Shown one piece after another: positions 26,501 through 35,926 of a stretch of 64,000 nt of DNA. A model generated the notes under the pieces. It saw only the letters and a list, made by a program, of their open reading frames with translations. It had not been told where the DNA came from and did no database searches. This DNA is from an uncultured Helicobacteraceae bacterium. GTDB lineage: Bacteria > Campylobacterota > Campylobacteria > Campylobacterales > Helicobacteraceae. Both the position numbers and the translations under genes were made by a program. Within the stretch, counting starts at the first letter, position 1, and each line of letters begins with the position of its first letter. The stretch is from contig CANQAN010000004.1 in assembly GCA_947588965.1 (NCBI GenBank), positions 1 through 64,000 on the forward strand, written 5' to 3'.

Positions 26501-28041
26501 TTTTCGTTGATGAAAAAACCGCAAAGCTCAAAGAAAAGATAGAGAGACACGGCACACCCCTCAAAGATTGGGACATTTCTATATATAGAGGAGTTTTAAC
26601 AGGCTACAATGAGGCTTTTATCATTGATTCAAACAAGAGGGAGGAGATTCTAAGTGCTTGCGATTCTAAGCAAAGGGACATTAATGGGCAAACAGAGAGG
26701 GAGCGCACAGAAGAGCTCATTAAGCCCATTTTGCGCGGCAGAGACATCAAAAGATATTCTTATGAATGGGCGGATTTGTGGTTAATCAACACACATAATG
26801 GCTACACAAGCTCCAAAGGAATATACATTGCTCCTATTGATATAAACAACTACCCTACTCTCAAAGCACATTTTGATAATATCGCAAATGCAAACAAAAC
26901 AAGCAAAGGCAAAGGATTCTCTAATAGAGATGACAAAGGAATCACACCCTATAATCTCAGAAATTGTGCCTATTTAGAGGAATTTGCCAAGCCAAAGATC
27001 ATTTACAGCGAAATTGTGCGCAACCCACAATTCTATCTTGATGATGGCACATTTAAATTTGGGCATTTTTATGCAGAAGCCACGAGCTTCATCTTAACAG
27101 GAAACAAGGATTTCAAAGGCTCTCTAACCTACCTCCTTGGAATCCTCCACTCTAAGCTCATAACCTATGCTTTCAAATCTTTCTATGCAGGAGGAGGCTT
27201 AGGCACGGACGGATACCGCTACAAAAAGGCCTTTATAGAGCATCTTCCCATTCCCAAACTCACAAAGAAAAAGGAGGAGGAATTCACACAACTCATACAA
27301 AAACTCATAGATGCCCAAAATTCCCTCGATTCTACACAAAAAGACAAAAACACACAACAAGCGCAAGAACGTTTCAATACCCTAGAATCCAAACTCAACG
27401 ACTTAGTGTTTAAACTCTATGGCTTAAGCGATGAGGAAGTCAAATTAATTGGGGGGGGGGGGCAGAATAACTATTGCCTTTGTCTTGCCCTCTTGCTCCT
27501 CTCAAACGTGGAGGCGCAGTGCCTAGAGCTTGTCTCTCAAATCTGTGAGAACTTTGAATCTAAACTTATGAGTGCCTTCAGATTCTGTGAGGGACTGAAA
27601 GAGCCGAAGACAGATGAGAATTCCTATGAACCCAAATTGATATGGGCAGAAACTACGCAAATCGTACAAGTTGCGCTTGATAAAGAGGGAATGTTTTTAG
27701 ACAAGACAGCCTTTATGCTTAAAGGAAACAATCTAGAATATCTGAATGCCATATTTGCTTCAAAGATAGCTTTTTGGTATTTCAAACAACTTTGTAGCAC
27801 ACTTGGAACAAAGGGCTTAAGTATGAGTAAAATCTACATAGAACAACTTCCCATTCCACAAATCACAGAAGAAAATGAATCTCTCATCACTCAAATCACA
27901 GCACACACTAATGAGATTCTAAAACACAAACAAAAAGACAAAAACGCCAACACACAAACACTAGAGGAGCGCATTGATGAATTGGTGTATAGCCTCTATG
28001 GTCTCAACACAGAGGAAAAAGAAATCATAAAAAAGACTTGA
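23542..28041 (+). CDS. type IIG restriction-modification protein, phase-variable
   Basis: The 1499-residue fused enzyme contains a PD-(D/E)xK-like nuclease site near the N-terminus (Asp78, then Glu95-x-Lys97 in IIETKHP), a helical linker, and an N6-adenine methyltransferase core with motif I DPAVGSGHF (556-564) and motif IV NPPY (848-851). The target-recognition region (about 1000-1300) has the Eco57I/TaqI-type end GYRYKKAFIEHLPIPKL. A 12-G run encodes Gly1304-1307. After it a second, shorter specificity-like stretch repeats the pattern (LNAIFASKIAFWYFKQL, IYIEQLPIPQI) and the tail DELVYSLYGLNTEE, matching NDLVFKLYGLSDEE before the run. Length variation of the run would truncate the protein at 1309 or 1327 residues. 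No partner gene is adjacent. Confidence 0.93.
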   Translation: MKFEKIEPKDFIGDFKGFQPKLNLGEFTEAVEHYTEQIEDNKSSQNEDGLVPDLKDFFERLGCQARLKHKHTGKSEIDLALLKDEKDKEVEVIIETKHPNKNEFPKNDDLNCKALHECILYYLNEREEKNNYNLKHIIITNFYQFYIFKASEFERCFYKNKKIKKLHNALKSNSIIKNTEDFYRALKKGFRGDGEENLSNDVCKYTTFDLDLRDEKTLTTAHRILSRAFLYNEKQSELNALNRGFYNELLHILGLKENAQKGRATIDLINSSEQKYGFARHIQKKLESEGHLKESDPAENTENREMQESTMRYLIIWLNRILFLKLIEAHLLSFNENDKNLRFLTSEKISRFDTLSHLFFEVLAKNQKDRDADKDFNFLPYLNSSLFTRDNEQEPLNITDLDSVLEIKLFKSSILKKDESFKDKYRGKEKVKFLAYLFDFLACYDFGKSEDSENQEKNPQQRDLINSSVLGLIFEKLNAYKEGSHYTPNSITSHICKTSLERIVIKKFNAENPQWNAKTLKDIKDEILNEIRDNRENQEKIKEKYKNLLEGIKICDPAVGSGHFLVSALNEMIRIYYELRLCSENILSLDISNDELIINENFKYKKPKNIKEPNHIIQQELFNLKKTIIENNLFGVDINPISCEITRLRLWIELLKNSYYNKLEGNSHDLETLPNIDINIKCGNSLVSYFDIKQDLTHYPNIKANMEGYKQLVWFYKERADNKKELDKKIKDLQESFKKFCFQDKFKKELKFFSNMCDKYAEKYSDYLLGEWLIKEATYTSKRIQGGLYGSLNEQQKQEAQKDFEAIKRYYNQIFDIESYHPFEWRFAFPEVLNENGAFEGFDCIMGNPPYIRHEGIKDLKPHLERAFSVYTGTSDIYTYFYELGAKLLKHGGILNFITSDKYTRAGYGEKLREFLLEKTTLLSYVELGGGVFESATVDTSILEFCNQKPQKESHFSYYHPMQKSGNLELGEEMRIAQSSLSKEAFIFVDEKTAKLKEKIERHGTPLKDWDISIYRGVLTGYNEAFIIDSNKREEILSACDSKQRDINGQTERERTEELIKPILRGRDIKRYSYEWADLWLINTHNGYTSSKGIYIAPIDINNYPTLKAHFDNIANANKTSKGKGFSNRDDKGITPYNLRNCAYLEEFAKPKIIYSEIVRNPQFYLDDGTFKFGHFYAEATSFILTGNKDFKGSLTYLLGILHSKLITYAFKSFYAGGGLGTDGYRYKKAFIEHLPIPKLTKKKEEEFTQLIQKLIDAQNSLDSTQKDKNTQQAQERFNTLESKLNDLVFKLYGLSDEEVKLIGGGGQNNYCLCLALLLLSNVEAQCLELVSQICENFESKLMSAFRFCEGLKEPKTDENSYEPKLIWAETTQIVQVALDKEGMFLDKTAFMLKGNNLEYLNAIFASKIAFWYFKQLCSTLGTKGLSMSKIYIEQLPIPQITEENESLITQITAHTNEILKHKQKDKNANTQTLEERIDELVYSLYGLNTEEKEIIKKT
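27451..27462. repeat. poly-G tract (12 G), contingency locus inside the type IIG gene
   Basis: Twelve consecutive G are in frame as four glycine codons. With 13 G the reading frame stops after Ala-Glu (protein of 1309 residues). With 11 G it reads 20 further codons and stops (1327 residues). Long G tracts of this size slip frequently in Helicobacter and Campylobacter and are the usual phase-variation device. Confidence 0.93.
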
Positions 28042-28099
28042 TTTTTTATTTCTTGATGGCTATGATTGTGCCAAAATTTCTAGGTTTTAAGGTCGAGCC

Positions 28100-28732
28100 A
28101 TGCTCTATTCTCTCTGTGCTTTAAGCTATACGCGCTCTATTTGGCTCTTAATGGGCATTTGTGCGCTTGGTGCGCTTCTTTTTTCTTGTGTGGTGATGCA
28201 AAATTACCTATTTTTGCAACCATGTGAGCAATGCGTCTATATCCGCTATGCCCTCATGGTGCTTGGATGGGGCTGTTTGATTGTGGGGATTTTTCCAAAA
28301 AACATTTTTTTTAGACTTTGTGGTGGTATTGTGATTTGTTATGCCCTAGTGCGTGGAATCACATTTTCCCTCACACTAGAGAATATTCACAAAGCTCTGC
28401 AAAGCGAGGCTGTGATGTTTGGATTCAAGGGATGCTCACTGACACCACAATATGATTTCGGGCTTTTGTGGCATGTTTGGATTCCACAGGTGTTTCGTCC
28501 TAGTGGATTCTGTGGTGTGGATGTCCCTATGGTTGGCGAAGCGCTTCTAAGTCCCTTACAAAAGAGTTTGATAGAATTTTACAGCGCGGGTTGGTATCTT
28601 ATCCCCGCATTCAAGCTTGGCAGTATGGCACAATGTGCGTTTGCGATATTTGTTTGCTATGCGCTTCTTGCTCTTTGTTTATTTCTGATTCCTTGCTTCT
28701 ATCCATACAAAACCCACACAAAACACTCTTAA
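28100..28732 (+). CDS. dsbI: DsbB/DsbI-type disulfide bond formation membrane protein
   Basis: The 210-residue protein reoxidises a periplasmic thiol oxidase and passes electrons to quinone. It has the first DsbB redox pair Cys42-x2-Cys45 (QPCEQCVYIRY), membrane segments around residues 14-34, 50-66, 72-92 and 180-200, and a periplasmic loop with Cys112 and Cys138 as the second pair. The extended loop, larger than in E. coli DsbB, fits the epsilonproteobacterial DsbI subgroup. It is preceded by the type IIG gene with a 58-base gap and stands alone, convergent with acnB. No dsbA-like partner is visible nearby. Confidence 0.85.
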   Translation: MLYSLCALSYTRSIWLLMGICALGALLFSCVVMQNYLFLQPCEQCVYIRYALMVLGWGCLIVGIFPKNIFFRLCGGIVICYALVRGITFSLTLENIHKALQSEAVMFGFKGCSLTPQYDFGLLWHVWIPQVFRPSGFCGVDVPMVGEALLSPLQKSLIEFYSAGWYLIPAFKLGSMAQCAFAIFVCYALLALCLFLIPCFYPYKTHTKHS

Positions 28733-28790
28733 TTAACTCCCGTTAAGATTATAAATAAAGGGATTCGAAAAAGATAAAATTCGCAGAAAC

Positions 28791-28813
28791 AAGACACTCA
28801 CAGGGAGTGTCTT
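28791..28813 (-). terminator. hairpin downstream of acnB
   Basis: AAGACACTC (28791-28799) pairs perfectly with GAGTGTCTT (28805-28813) around a five-base loop. It lies five bases after the acnB stop on the minus strand and is followed there by TTGTTTCT, a weak T tract. It may also end dsbI transcription from the other side. Confidence 0.65.
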
Positions 28814-28817
28814 AACA

Positions 28818-31367
28818 CTAGTCAAGGGTATAATTCTCTAAGAGATTGAAATTCAAATAGCGATAGATTTGAGATTCTTTACCCTCCAATTTCTTAGGAA
28901 TGAGATCCAAATATTCTTGTTTGGTGGGAATCTTTCCAAGCAATGCACAAATCGCAGCCAACTCTGCGCTACCGAGATAGACTTGTGCGCCTTTGCCCAT
29001 GCGATTGTCAAAATTCCTTGTAGAAGTTGAGAAAACAACAGCTTCATCGCGCACTCTTGCTTGATTCCCCATGCACAAACTACAACCCGGAATCTCAATG
29101 CGCGCTCCCGCTGCGCCAAACAGAGAATAATAACCCTCGCTTGTGAGTTGCTTCGCATCCATTTTTGTCGGAGGCGCAACCCAAAGCGTCGTCGGCACCA
29201 TTCCCTCATCTCTTAAGACTTCGCCAAGCGCACGATAATGTCCGATATTCGTCATACAGCTTCCGACAAACACCTCATCAATCTTATGTGGTCTCTTAGA
29301 ATTACTTAGAATTTCGCTCAGTGTCGCAACATCATCGGGATCGTTTGGACAAGCAAGAATCGGCTCTGTCACTTCATTGAGATTAATCTCAATCACCGCC
29401 GCATATTCCGCATTAGAATCCGCTTTCAAGAGGACGGGATTGTCAATCCATTCTTGCATTTTTTGCGCTCTTCTTTTGAGTGTCTTGGCATCTTGATAGC
29501 CCGCTTCAATCATGGCATTAATGAGTGTAATGTTTGATTTGAGATATTCAATGATGGATTCTTTATTCAAAGCCACGCTACAAGCAGCAGCACTTCTCTC
29601 TGCACTCGCATCACTCAATTCAAACGCCTGTTCAACTTTCAAATCGGGCAATCCCTCGATCTCTAGAATCTTACCGCTAAAGATGTTCTTTTTGCCCTTT
29701 TTTTCTACTGTCAATAACCCTTGCTTAATCGCATAATAAGGAATCGCATTGACCAAATCCCTTAGTGTAATACCGGGCTGTAATTTTCCACTGAAGCGCA
29801 CAAGCACAGATTCTGGCATATCAAGGGGCATAGAACCTGTTACAGCGGCGAAGGCGACCAAACCACTCCCCGCTGGGAAGCTAATCCCAATAGGGAATCG
29901 CGTATGAGAATCCCCACCCGTTCCAACTGTATCGGGTAAGACCATGCGATTGAGCCAAGAGTGAATCACGCCATCGCCCGGATGCAAGGCAACACCCCCG
30001 CGACTACTCATAAATTGTGGCAAACTTGCATGAAGCTTCACATCGGCTGGTTTCGGATAAGCAGCAGTATGACAGAAGCTCTGCAACACAAAATCCGCAC
30101 TAAAGCCAAGCGAAGCGAGTTCCTTAACCTCATCTCTTGTCATAGCACCCGTTGTGTCCTGACTCCCAACCGTGCTGACACGAGGCTCACAATATGTTCC
30201 GGGCAAAACACCCTCAACCCCACAAGCTTTACCCACCATTTTTTGCGCTAGTGTGAATCCCTTTGCGCTAGATTTTGGCTGTGCAGGTTTGGCAAAAATC
30301 TCTTCTTTTGGCATTCCTAGTGCCTCTCTTGCTTTTGCAGTGAGTCCGCGCCCGATAATGAGATTAATTCTTCCTCCTGCACGTATCTCATCGGCAATAG
30401 TTGTGGGCTTCAAATCAAACTTTGAAACAACACTGCCGTTTTTATGAATCTCACCCTTAAAGGGATAAATGTCAATCACATCTCCCTCATTCAACTCCGT
30501 AACGGGCGCGATGATCGGGAGGCAACCGCTATCCTCGCAAGTGTTGAAGAAAATCGGCGCAATCACACCTCCGATGACCAATCCCCCTGCTTTTTTGTTT
30601 GGAATGTAGGGAATCTCACGTCCCATATGCCAAACAAGTGAGTTACAAGCAGACTTTCTTGAACTTCCTGTCCCCACAACATCACCGACATAGACAAGCG
30701 GATGTCCCTTTTTCTTTAACTCCGCGATTCTGCCAAATGCGTTTTCTGTGCGACTTTTAAGCATTGCTTGTGCGTGCAAGGGAATATCACTGCGCGTGAA
30801 AGCATCTCCTGCGGGACTTAAGTCATCGGTGTTTGTCTCGCCATCAATCTTAAAGACAACTGCCGTAATTTTCTCTTCTAAGGCCGGTTTGCTCAAAAAC
30901 CACTCCGCGTTTGCCCAAGATTCTAACACTTCTTTTGCAAAAGAATTTGTCTTAGAAATCTCCACAATCTCATTGAAAGCATCATAGACAAGCAAGGTGT
31001 GTTTCAATGCTTCTGCAGCTGCCTTTGCAAGTGTTTTATCGCTGGATTTAAGAGCTTGAATGAGAGGATTAATGTTGTATCCCCCAAGCATTGTTCCAAG
31101 CAATTTAATGGCTTGTTCTTTAGAGATTCCACTCACACTTTCTTTCCCTTCAACGATAGAATGAAGAAACTCCGCCTTAACCTTTGCGGCATCATCCACA
31201 CCCGGACTCACGCGATTTGAGAGCAAATCAATCAACTCTTCTGTATGTGCGCCCTTTTTAAGAAGCGCGATGACTTCCACAACCTGCTCTTTTGTTAATG
31301 GTAAAGGAGGGATATTTTGCTTCGCGCGTTCTTTAGTTTGCTGTGCATATTCTTCAAAAAAACTCAT
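28818..31367 (-). CDS. acnB: aconitate hydratase B
   Basis: AcnB isomerises citrate to isocitrate in the TCA cycle and can act as an iron-responsive RNA-binding protein. The 849-residue protein has the AcnB-specific N-terminal helical domain ([24 protein letters not shown]), the swivel domain with [22 protein letters not shown], and the catalytic part with [13 protein letters not shown] and the cluster ligands in [10 protein letters not shown] and [12 protein letters not shown]. The ATG at 31367 follows AAGGAG; a frame extending to 31430 adds an unrelated leader. It is monocistronic. Confidence 0.97.
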   Translation of the reverse strand: MSFFEEYAQQTKERAKQNIPPLPLTKEQVVEVIALLKKGAHTEELIDLLSNRVSPGVDDAAKVKAEFLHSIVEGKESVSGISKEQAIKLLGTMLGGYNINPLIQALKSSDKTLAKAAAEALKHTLLVYDAFNEIVEISKTNSFAKEVLESWANAEWFLSKPALEEKITAVVFKIDGETNTDDLSPAGDAFTRSDIPLHAQAMLKSRTENAFGRIAELKKKGHPLVYVGDVVGTGSSRKSACNSLVWHMGREIPYIPNKKAGGLVIGGVIAPIFFNTCEDSGCLPIIAPVTELNEGDVIDIYPFKGEIHKNGSVVSKFDLKPTTIADEIRAGGRINLIIGRGLTAKAREALGMPKEEIFAKPAQPKSSAKGFTLAQKMVGKACGVEGVLPGTYCEPRVSTVGSQDTTGAMTRDEVKELASLGFSADFVLQSFCHTAAYPKPADVKLHASLPQFMSSRGGVALHPGDGVIHSWLNRMVLPDTVGTGGDSHTRFPIGISFPAGSGLVAFAAVTGSMPLDMPESVLVRFSGKLQPGITLRDLVNAIPYYAIKQGLLTVEKKGKKNIFSGKILEIEGLPDLKVEQAFELSDASAERSAAACSVALNKESIIEYLKSNITLINAMIEAGYQDAKTLKRRAQKMQEWIDNPVLLKADSNAEYAAVIEINLNEVTEPILACPNDPDDVATLSEILSNSKRPHKIDEVFVGSCMTNIGHYRALGEVLRDEGMVPTTLWVAPPTKMDAKQLTSEGYYSLFGAAGARIEIPGCSLCMGNQARVRDEAVVFSTSTRNFDNRMGKGAQVYLGSAELAAICALLGKIPTKQEYLDLIPKKLEGKESQIYRYLNFNLLENYTLD

Positions 31368-31620
31368 ACAATACTCCTTGATTCCGATTTGGTTTAAAGT
31401 TGTGCATATGATACAAAATTTTGCATTCATTATAAATTATTTTTGAGATATTTTTTGAGAGTTTTTTTGTGATGTGTAAAATTGTATTGTCTTTTTGTCG
31501 CTGCGAGCTTTCATAAACAAGCTCTTGCGCAAAAAATTTTAAAAAAATTGCGCTTTAATAGTTAATTAAGCTTTAATTGTTTAATTTACAAGATTTAAAT
31601 TTGTAACAAAAGGACACATT
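31368..31620. other. acnB-cysK divergent intergenic region
   Basis: These 253 AT-rich bases contain no gene. They must hold the back-to-back promoters of acnB and cysK. A GAGCTT (31505-31510)/AAGCTC (31519-31524) stem and a GCGCAA...TTGCGC inverted pair (about 31527-31552) lie upstream of cysK, possible structured leader or operator sequence. I could not assign a convincing -35/-10 pair. Confidence 0.4.
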
Positions 31621-32538
31621 ATGAAAGTCATACACTCCATTACAGAGGCAATCGGTAACACACCACTCTTGAAACTTCAAGCTCTCTCCAAAGAAACAAA
31701 CGCAAATATTTATGCAAAATGTGAATTTTTCAATCCTAGTGGCTCTGTGAAAGACAGAATCGCATTGAGTATGATTGAGGATGCCATCCAAAATGGACAA
31801 ATCAAAGAAAACACCACAATCATTGAACCAACAAGCGGAAACACAGGAATCGGACTTGCATCCATCTGTGCAGCAAAGGGAATCAAACTGATTCTGACAA
31901 TGCCAGAATCTATGAGCCTTGAGAGACGTAGGCTTATGGCTGCTTTTGGTGCGCAACTCGTCTTAACACCCAAAGAGCAAGGCATGAAAGGCGCAGTCAA
32001 TCGTGCCGATGAATTGCAAAAAGAGATCAAGGATTCTATCATTTTGCAACAATTCAAAAATCCAGCAAATCCAAAGGCACACAGAGAACACACAGCATTG
32101 GAAATCTTAGACGCACTAGATGGCAAGATTGACATTTTCATCTCTGCTGTCGGTACAGGAGGGACATTAAGCGGTGTGGGCAAGGTCTTAAAAGAGAGGA
32201 ATCCTAATGTCAAGCTCATCGCAGTAGAGCCTATCAACTCCGCAGTCATTAGTGGAGGCAATCCCGGACCACACAAGATTCAAGGAATCGGGGCCGGATT
32301 CATTCCAGACACTTTAGATACAAGCTTGATTGACACGATCTTAAAAGTCGATGCAGAATGGGCAATCCAAGAATCACGTAAGGTTTCCATTCAAGAGGGA
32401 ATTTTAGTCGGAATCTCAAGTGGCGCAAACTTGTGGGCTGCAAGAGAAATCGCTAAGCAAAATCCGGGCAAAAATATCGTCACAATTCTTTGTGATACAG
32501 GCGAGAGGTATTTAAGCACAGATTTGTATGAGAATTAA
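31621..32538 (+). CDS. cysK: cysteine synthase A (O-acetylserine sulfhydrylase)
   Basis: The 305-residue PLP enzyme makes cysteine from O-acetylserine and sulfide. The PLP lysine is Lys44 in PSGSVKDRIALSMI, the substrate loop TSGNTGIGLA is at about 70-79, and the phosphate-binding GTGGTLSGVGKVLKE and PHKIQGIGAGFIP blocks are intact. The length and motifs fit CysK rather than cystathionine beta-synthase. An AAAAGGA precedes the ATG. thiC follows after 43 bases on the same strand. Confidence 0.96.
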   Translation: MKVIHSITEAIGNTPLLKLQALSKETNANIYAKCEFFNPSGSVKDRIALSMIEDAIQNGQIKENTTIIEPTSGNTGIGLASICAAKGIKLILTMPESMSLERRRLMAAFGAQLVLTPKEQGMKGAVNRADELQKEIKDSIILQQFKNPANPKAHREHTALEILDALDGKIDIFISAVGTGGTLSGVGKVLKERNPNVKLIAVEPINSAVISGGNPGPHKIQGIGAGFIPDTLDTSLIDTILKVDAEWAIQESRKVSIQEGILVGISSGANLWAAREIAKQNPGKNIVTILCDTGERYLSTDLYEN

Positions 32539-32581
32539 CATTCATACACCTTAATTATTGAGATAGAGAGAAAGGAGATTT

Positions 32582-33937
32582 ATGCGAAGTCAATGGGTAA
32601 AATCTCGCAAAAACGATACAATCAGAACGCAGTTGCATTATGCAAAAAAGGGCATTATTACAGAAGAAATGCAATATGTCGCAAATATTGAGCATTTGAG
32701 CGCAGAGGTTGTGCGCAAGGAAGTAGAAAAAGGGAGATTGATACTCCCTGCAAACATCAATCACACCAATCTAGAGCCTATGGGAATCGGAATCGCTGTG
32801 CGCACAAAAATCAATTCCAATATCGGCAGTTCCGCCCTTGCAAGTTCTATTGAAGAGGAAGTGCAAAAGACACTCATCTCCATTAAATATGGCGCTGATA
32901 CGATTATGGACTTAAGTACGGGCGGCGATTTGGATTCCATTAGAAAGGCGGTGATTCAAAACTCTAGCGTTCCTATAGGGACGGTGCCGATTTATCAGAT
33001 TTTACATGACATTAAAAATGACATTAACGCTCTAACGATTGACAAAATGCTAGAAGTTATGGAGAAACAAGCACAACAAGGTGTGAGCTATTTCACAATC
33101 CATTGCGGATTCTTGCTAGAGCATATGCCACTTCTTGCGAAGCGCAAAATGGGAATCGTCAGTCGCGGTGGCAGTTTGATGGCTGCTTGGATGTTGCATT
33201 ACCACAAGCAAAATCCCTTTTATGAGGCTTTTGATGATATTTTGGAAATTTGTCAGAAACATGATGTCTCTTTAAGTCTTGGAGATTCCTTGCGACCCGG
33301 ATGTTTAGCGGATTCCAGCGATCAGGCGCAGTTAAGCGAACTTGGAATCTTAGGAGAACTTACACTAAGGGCATGGGAAAAAGACGTGCAAGTTATGGTT
33401 GAGGGTCCAGGTCATGTTCCACTCAATGAGATCGAGCGCAATGTGGAATTACAAAAAGAGCTTTGCCATGAAGCACCCTTTTATGTGTTAGGTCCTCTTG
33501 TAACAGACATTGCAGCAGGCTATGATCATATCGCTTCTGCTATGGGCGCAGCACTTGCCGCTTGGAAAGGCGTGGCAATGCTCTGCTATGTCACGCCAAA
33601 GGAACATTTAGGATTGCCTAATGCAAAAGATGTGCGCGAGGGCATTATCGCCTATAAAATCGCAGCCCATGCTGCAGACATTGCAAGGGGCAGAATCAAT
33701 GCGCGCATAAGAGACGATGCCATGAGCCATGCGCGCTATAATTTTGATTGGAATAAGCAGTTTGAATTAGCTCTAGACCCTGAAAGAGCGCGGGAATATC
33801 ACGATGAAAGTTTGCCTCAAGAAGTCTTTAAAGATGCGAAATTTTGCTCAATGTGTGGTCCGAAGTTTTGCAGTTACAAAATCTCTCAAGACATCATAGA
33901 GGGCGCACAACAAGAAAAAGAAAAGGAACTTGCATGA
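32582..33937 (+). CDS. thiC: phosphomethylpyrimidine synthase ThiC
   Basis: ThiC rearranges aminoimidazole ribotide to hydroxymethylpyrimidine phosphate for thiamine synthesis, using radical SAM chemistry. The 451-residue protein is the short bacterial form. The cluster motif is C-terminal, Cys422-x2-Cys425-x4-Cys430, and [31 protein letters not shown] and [12 protein letters not shown] are conserved. No TPP riboswitch fits in the 43-base gap upstream. Its stop overlaps the next start (ATGA). No other thi gene is in the window. Confidence 0.96.
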   Translation: MRSQWVKSRKNDTIRTQLHYAKKGIITEEMQYVANIEHLSAEVVRKEVEKGRLILPANINHTNLEPMGIGIAVRTKINSNIGSSALASSIEEEVQKTLISIKYGADTIMDLSTGGDLDSIRKAVIQNSSVPIGTVPIYQILHDIKNDINALTIDKMLEVMEKQAQQGVSYFTIHCGFLLEHMPLLAKRKMGIVSRGGSLMAAWMLHYHKQNPFYEAFDDILEICQKHDVSLSLGDSLRPGCLADSSDQAQLSELGILGELTLRAWEKDVQVMVEGPGHVPLNEIERNVELQKELCHEAPFYVLGPLVTDIAAGYDHIASAMGAALAAWKGVAMLCYVTPKEHLGLPNAKDVREGIIAYKIAAHAADIARGRINARIRDDAMSHARYNFDWNKQFELALDPERAREYHDESLPQEVFKDAKFCSMCGPKFCSYKISQDIIEGAQQEKEKELA

Positions 33938-35049
33938 ATCAAGATCAATTAATCAATCTCTTAAAAGAAATCATTTATCCAAACTTTGAAAAGGATATCG
34001 TTACTTTTGGTTTCGTCAAAGAAACGCTTACAAACAATGACTCTGTAGCGATTCGCATAGAGATTCCATCAAGCTCAAGTGAGGTTGCAGAGCAGTTGCG
34101 CACAGCAATCACAAACAAGCTCAATGCACAAGGAATCACAAAAATCAATCTTGACATTAAGCAACCAAAACCACAAACGCAGAATCAAAGACCACAAGGA
34201 ACGAAGAATCTCGCCCCACAGATTAAGAATTTTGTCATGGTGAGTAGTGGAAAGGGTGGTGTCGGTAAATCCACAACAAGCGTAAATCTCGCCATTGCCC
34301 TTGCACAGCAAGGCAAAAAAGTTGCCCTGCTTGATGCGGACATTTATGGTCCCAATATCCCAAGAATGCTTGGCTTAGAGAAAGATAAGCCCGAAGTGGA
34401 TCCAAAACTCAAAAAGCTCATTCCGCTTCAGTCCTATGGAATTGAAATGATTTCTATGGGTGTCTTATATGATGAGGGGCAGAGCTTGATTTGGCGCGGA
34501 CCTATGATTATTCGTGCGATTGAGCAAATGTTAAGCGATGTGGTGTGGGGAGAACTGGATGTCATGGTGATTGACATGCCACCGGGGACAGGAGATGCAC
34601 AACTCACACTTGCACAAAGTGTCCCCGTTACCGCTGGAATCGCTGTTTCAACACCACAAAAAGTCTCACTTGATGATGGCGCACGTGCGCTAGATATGTT
34701 TGCAAAGCTCAAAATTCCCGTTGCAGGAATCATTGAAAACATGAGTGGATTCATTTGTCCAAGCTGTGGGGGAGAATATGATATTTTTGGCAAAGGCACA
34801 ACTGCCGAGATTGCTAAGGCTTTTAACACACAAACTCTCGCGCAGATTCCTATTGAACCAATCGTGTGTGAGGGCGGAGATAGCGGTAAGCCCATCGTGT
34901 ATTTCAAACCAGAATCCAAATCTGCTAAGGAATATCTCAAGGCTGCAAAATTGCTTTGGGATTTCATTGAAGAGGTCAATGAGAAAAAATTAGCCGATAA
35001 TTCCGAGATTCAACCCATTAATAATGGAAAATCCGCTTGTTCATCTTAG
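33934..35049 (+). CDS. mrp: Mrp/NBP35 family iron-sulfur cluster carrier ATPase
   Basis: The 371-residue P-loop ATPase (ApbC/Mrp) is thought to ferry iron-sulfur clusters to apoproteins. It has an N-terminal MIP18-like domain (about 1-85), the deviant Walker A GKGGVGKS at residues 106-113, [27 protein letters not shown] and the cluster-holding Cys275-x2-Cys278 in FICPSCGG. The ATG at 33934 overlaps the thiC stop, and since ThiC is an iron-sulfur enzyme the coupling makes functional sense. A longer upstream frame runs inside thiC and is not used. Confidence 0.95.
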   Translation: MNQDQLINLLKEIIYPNFEKDIVTFGFVKETLTNNDSVAIRIEIPSSSSEVAEQLRTAITNKLNAQGITKINLDIKQPKPQTQNQRPQGTKNLAPQIKNFVMVSSGKGGVGKSTTSVNLAIALAQQGKKVALLDADIYGPNIPRMLGLEKDKPEVDPKLKKLIPLQSYGIEMISMGVLYDEGQSLIWRGPMIIRAIEQMLSDVVWGELDVMVIDMPPGTGDAQLTLAQSVPVTAGIAVSTPQKVSLDDGARALDMFAKLKIPVAGIIENMSGFICPSCGGEYDIFGKGTTAEIAKAFNTQTLAQIPIEPIVCEGGDSGKPIVYFKPESKSAKEYLKAAKLLWDFIEEVNEKKLADNSEIQPINNGKSACSS

Positions 35050-35065
35050 GCTTTAGGAGACTATC

Positions 35066-35803
35066 ATGGAAGGCTTTTCTAAAGATGTGCAAGAGAAATT
35101 AGGGCATTATGTCTATGGACTTATCGATCCGCGCAATGGTCGCTATTTCTACATAGGAAAAGGACAGAGAAACAGAGTTTTTGAGCACGTAGAGGAAGCA
35201 AGAAATCCCAAAGAAACTAGCAATAAGTATAAAATCCAAACCATAAGAGACATCCAAGAGGATGGGCTAGAGATTCAACACATCATTATAAGACATGGAT
35301 TGAATGATGATGAAGCAAGGCTTGTGGAGGCAGTTTTGATTGATTTTATCGGCATTGATAATTTGACTAATATCGCTGATGGTGAGGGCAATTCTGATTG
35401 TGGTATTGATAATGCTAAAACTTTGCAAAAAAAATATTCTACTGAAGAGTTTGAGGAGAATGCGGACACTCCTCATTTCATTATGATTAAGATTAATCAA
35501 GAAAATCTTGAAAAAAGAAATAAAGACTACTATGAAACTTGCCGTGCGGCATGGAAAATTGATACAGAAAAGGCAAAAAAGTATCCTCTTGTCCTATGTG
35601 TCTTAGATCAAATCGTCAAAGAAGTCTATGAGGTTGATAATAATGGCGATGCTTGGAAACCTGTTGCGGAGCGTCCGGGTCGCTATGAATTCACAGCAAA
35701 ACAAGCACCAGAGGAGATTTCTAAACTCTTTAAAGACAAAAGGATTCCCGCGCACTATCGCCAAAAGGGCTTGGCTTCGCCTGTGCTTTACTACCCTCGT
35801 TAA
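35066..35803 (+). CDS. GIY-YIG nuclease family protein (LEM-3-like)
   Basis: The 245-residue protein has an N-terminal GIY-YIG domain: Val16-Tyr17-Gly18 and Tyr29-Ile30-Gly31 with Arg37, in VYGLIDPRNGRYFYIGKGQRNRVFEH. The longer hairpin resembles the LEM-3-like subgroup. The C-terminal third (RAAWKIDTEKAKKYPLVLCVLDQIVKEVYEVDNNGDAWKPV) looks like a small alpha/beta module that, as I recall, accompanies standalone HNH and GIY-YIG nucleases. A DNA-processing or defence role is possible. It follows mrp by 16 bases but may be independently acquired. Confidence 0.8.
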   Translation: MEGFSKDVQEKLGHYVYGLIDPRNGRYFYIGKGQRNRVFEHVEEARNPKETSNKYKIQTIRDIQEDGLEIQHIIIRHGLNDDEARLVEAVLIDFIGIDNLTNIADGEGNSDCGIDNAKTLQKKYSTEEFEENADTPHFIMIKINQENLEKRNKDYYETCRAAWKIDTEKAKKYPLVLCVLDQIVKEVYEVDNNGDAWKPVAERPGRYEFTAKQAPEEISKLFKDKRIPAHYRQKGLASPVLYYPR

Positions 35804-35926
35804 AGCACACTAAGAATATAAATCTTGATAAAAAGAGTGAGCAAGAAAGCTTAGAAATTAAGTCTAGTATGATTGACAAGAAAGTCCTGTTTGGACAAGA
35901 GCATACAAGATAGGGCGTTCGCCTTA

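Noticed and set aside
32539-32581. TPP riboswitch before thiC
   Set aside because: The 43-base gap is too short for the aptamer and shows no conserved TPP-box sequence.
35800-35913. Open stretch after the GIY-YIG gene
   Set aside because: About 37 codons, no start and no ribosome binding site; only its composition looks coding-like. Mentioned as context, not annotated.
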